Below, in pieces: positions 63,635 through 64,000 of a stretch of 64,000 nucleotides of DNA. The stretch is from Prochilodus magdalenae. Its lineage: Eukaryota; Chordata; Actinopteri; Characiformes; Prochilodontidae. Location of the stretch: NCBI GenBank assembly GCA_024036415.1, contig JAMWET010007209.1, forward strand, positions 502,501 through 566,500, given 5' to 3'. The notes under the pieces are model-generated. The model was given only the letters and a program-made list of their open reading frames with translations. It did no database searches and had not been told where the DNA came from. The position numbers and the translations under genes were made by a program. The stretch's first letter is position 1; each line of letters opens with the position of its first letter.

Positions 63635-64000
63635 GTAGAGACCTTGAAAATGATAAAGAATCAGTAGTTGGGGAAACTTTTAACCATGGGATTTACAGCT
63701 AAGGTAACATAGTCTAATAAAGAGTAGCCAAAGCAGCCAAAGCCTTGATGTCATTTGTTATGGGCCAAGGAACCACTGACACCAACAAAAAACACCAGCT
63801 TGACTCGGGTCTCATTTATTACTTTACACCCTGTATGCTGTTTAAAATAAGATGTGTACCTAAATCTAATTAGACCACCAAAAGGCCAGCTTACCTGCTG
63901 TCTGAGCTTCTGAATCGCCTGAAAAGGGGACATGGAAAAGCTATGAGCCATTGGTTGAAAAGCTCAAGCCCTGATAGTGATCAGATTTTATATGTTGAGA
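63635..64000 (+). other. neo1: Start of the intron after the FN3-1a exon
   Basis: The donor is gtagag, and the remainder of the window shows no further exon. The rest of FN3 domain 1 should lie beyond the window. Confidence 0.9.

Overview
The window is vertebrate nuclear DNA, almost certainly from a ray-finned fish. It holds short exons with canonical GT/AG splice sites separated by long introns. The introns carry dinucleotide microsatellites, tRNA-derived SINE relics with a fish-type tail, and many Tc1/mariner-like relics. The repeat spectrum recalls otophysan fishes (characins, catfishes, zebrafish relatives), but that is an impression, not a measurement.

The only gene I can support is neogenin (neo1), a netrin/RGM receptor of the DCC family, on the + strand. 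Seven consecutive coding exons are visible: Ig1 (7164-7472), Ig2 (26727-27002), Ig3 in two exons (27522-27672 and 38674-38810), Ig4 in two exons (46301-46455 and 47640-47760), and one exon with the Ig4-FN3 linker plus the start of the first fibronectin type III domain (63409-63634). Exon phases join without a break: 1-1, 1-1, 1-2, 2-1, 1-0, 0-1, 1-2. All eight Ig-fold cysteines are present. The signal-peptide exon and promoter must lie upstream, and the remaining FN3 domains, membrane segment and cytoplasmic tail downstream. Residues match neogenin rather than DCC. I cannot tell neo1a from neo1b.

The rest is intron. Region 1-7163 is the end of the intron before Ig1. The 19 kb intron 7473-26726 holds a Tc1-like transposase relic, a 242-bp duplicative insertion flanked by a 10-bp direct repeat, a G-quadruplex motif, a SINE and a perfect 35-bp palindrome. 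The 11 kb intron 27673-38673 holds a large TG/TATGTG microsatellite, transposon relics and a possible conserved non-coding block. The intron 38811-46300 contains about 700 bp of strongly G+T-biased sequence, a transposase relic and a second SINE-type repeat. The intron 47761-63408 contains two copies, in opposite orientation, of a non-autonomous Tc1 element that share the same internal deletion.

I found no second gene, RNA gene, CRISPR array or new multi-gene system. The most interesting signals are the paired deletion-derivative Tc1 elements, the duplicative insertion, the UG-rich sense-strand tracts, and inverted transposon relics flanking one Ig3 exon.
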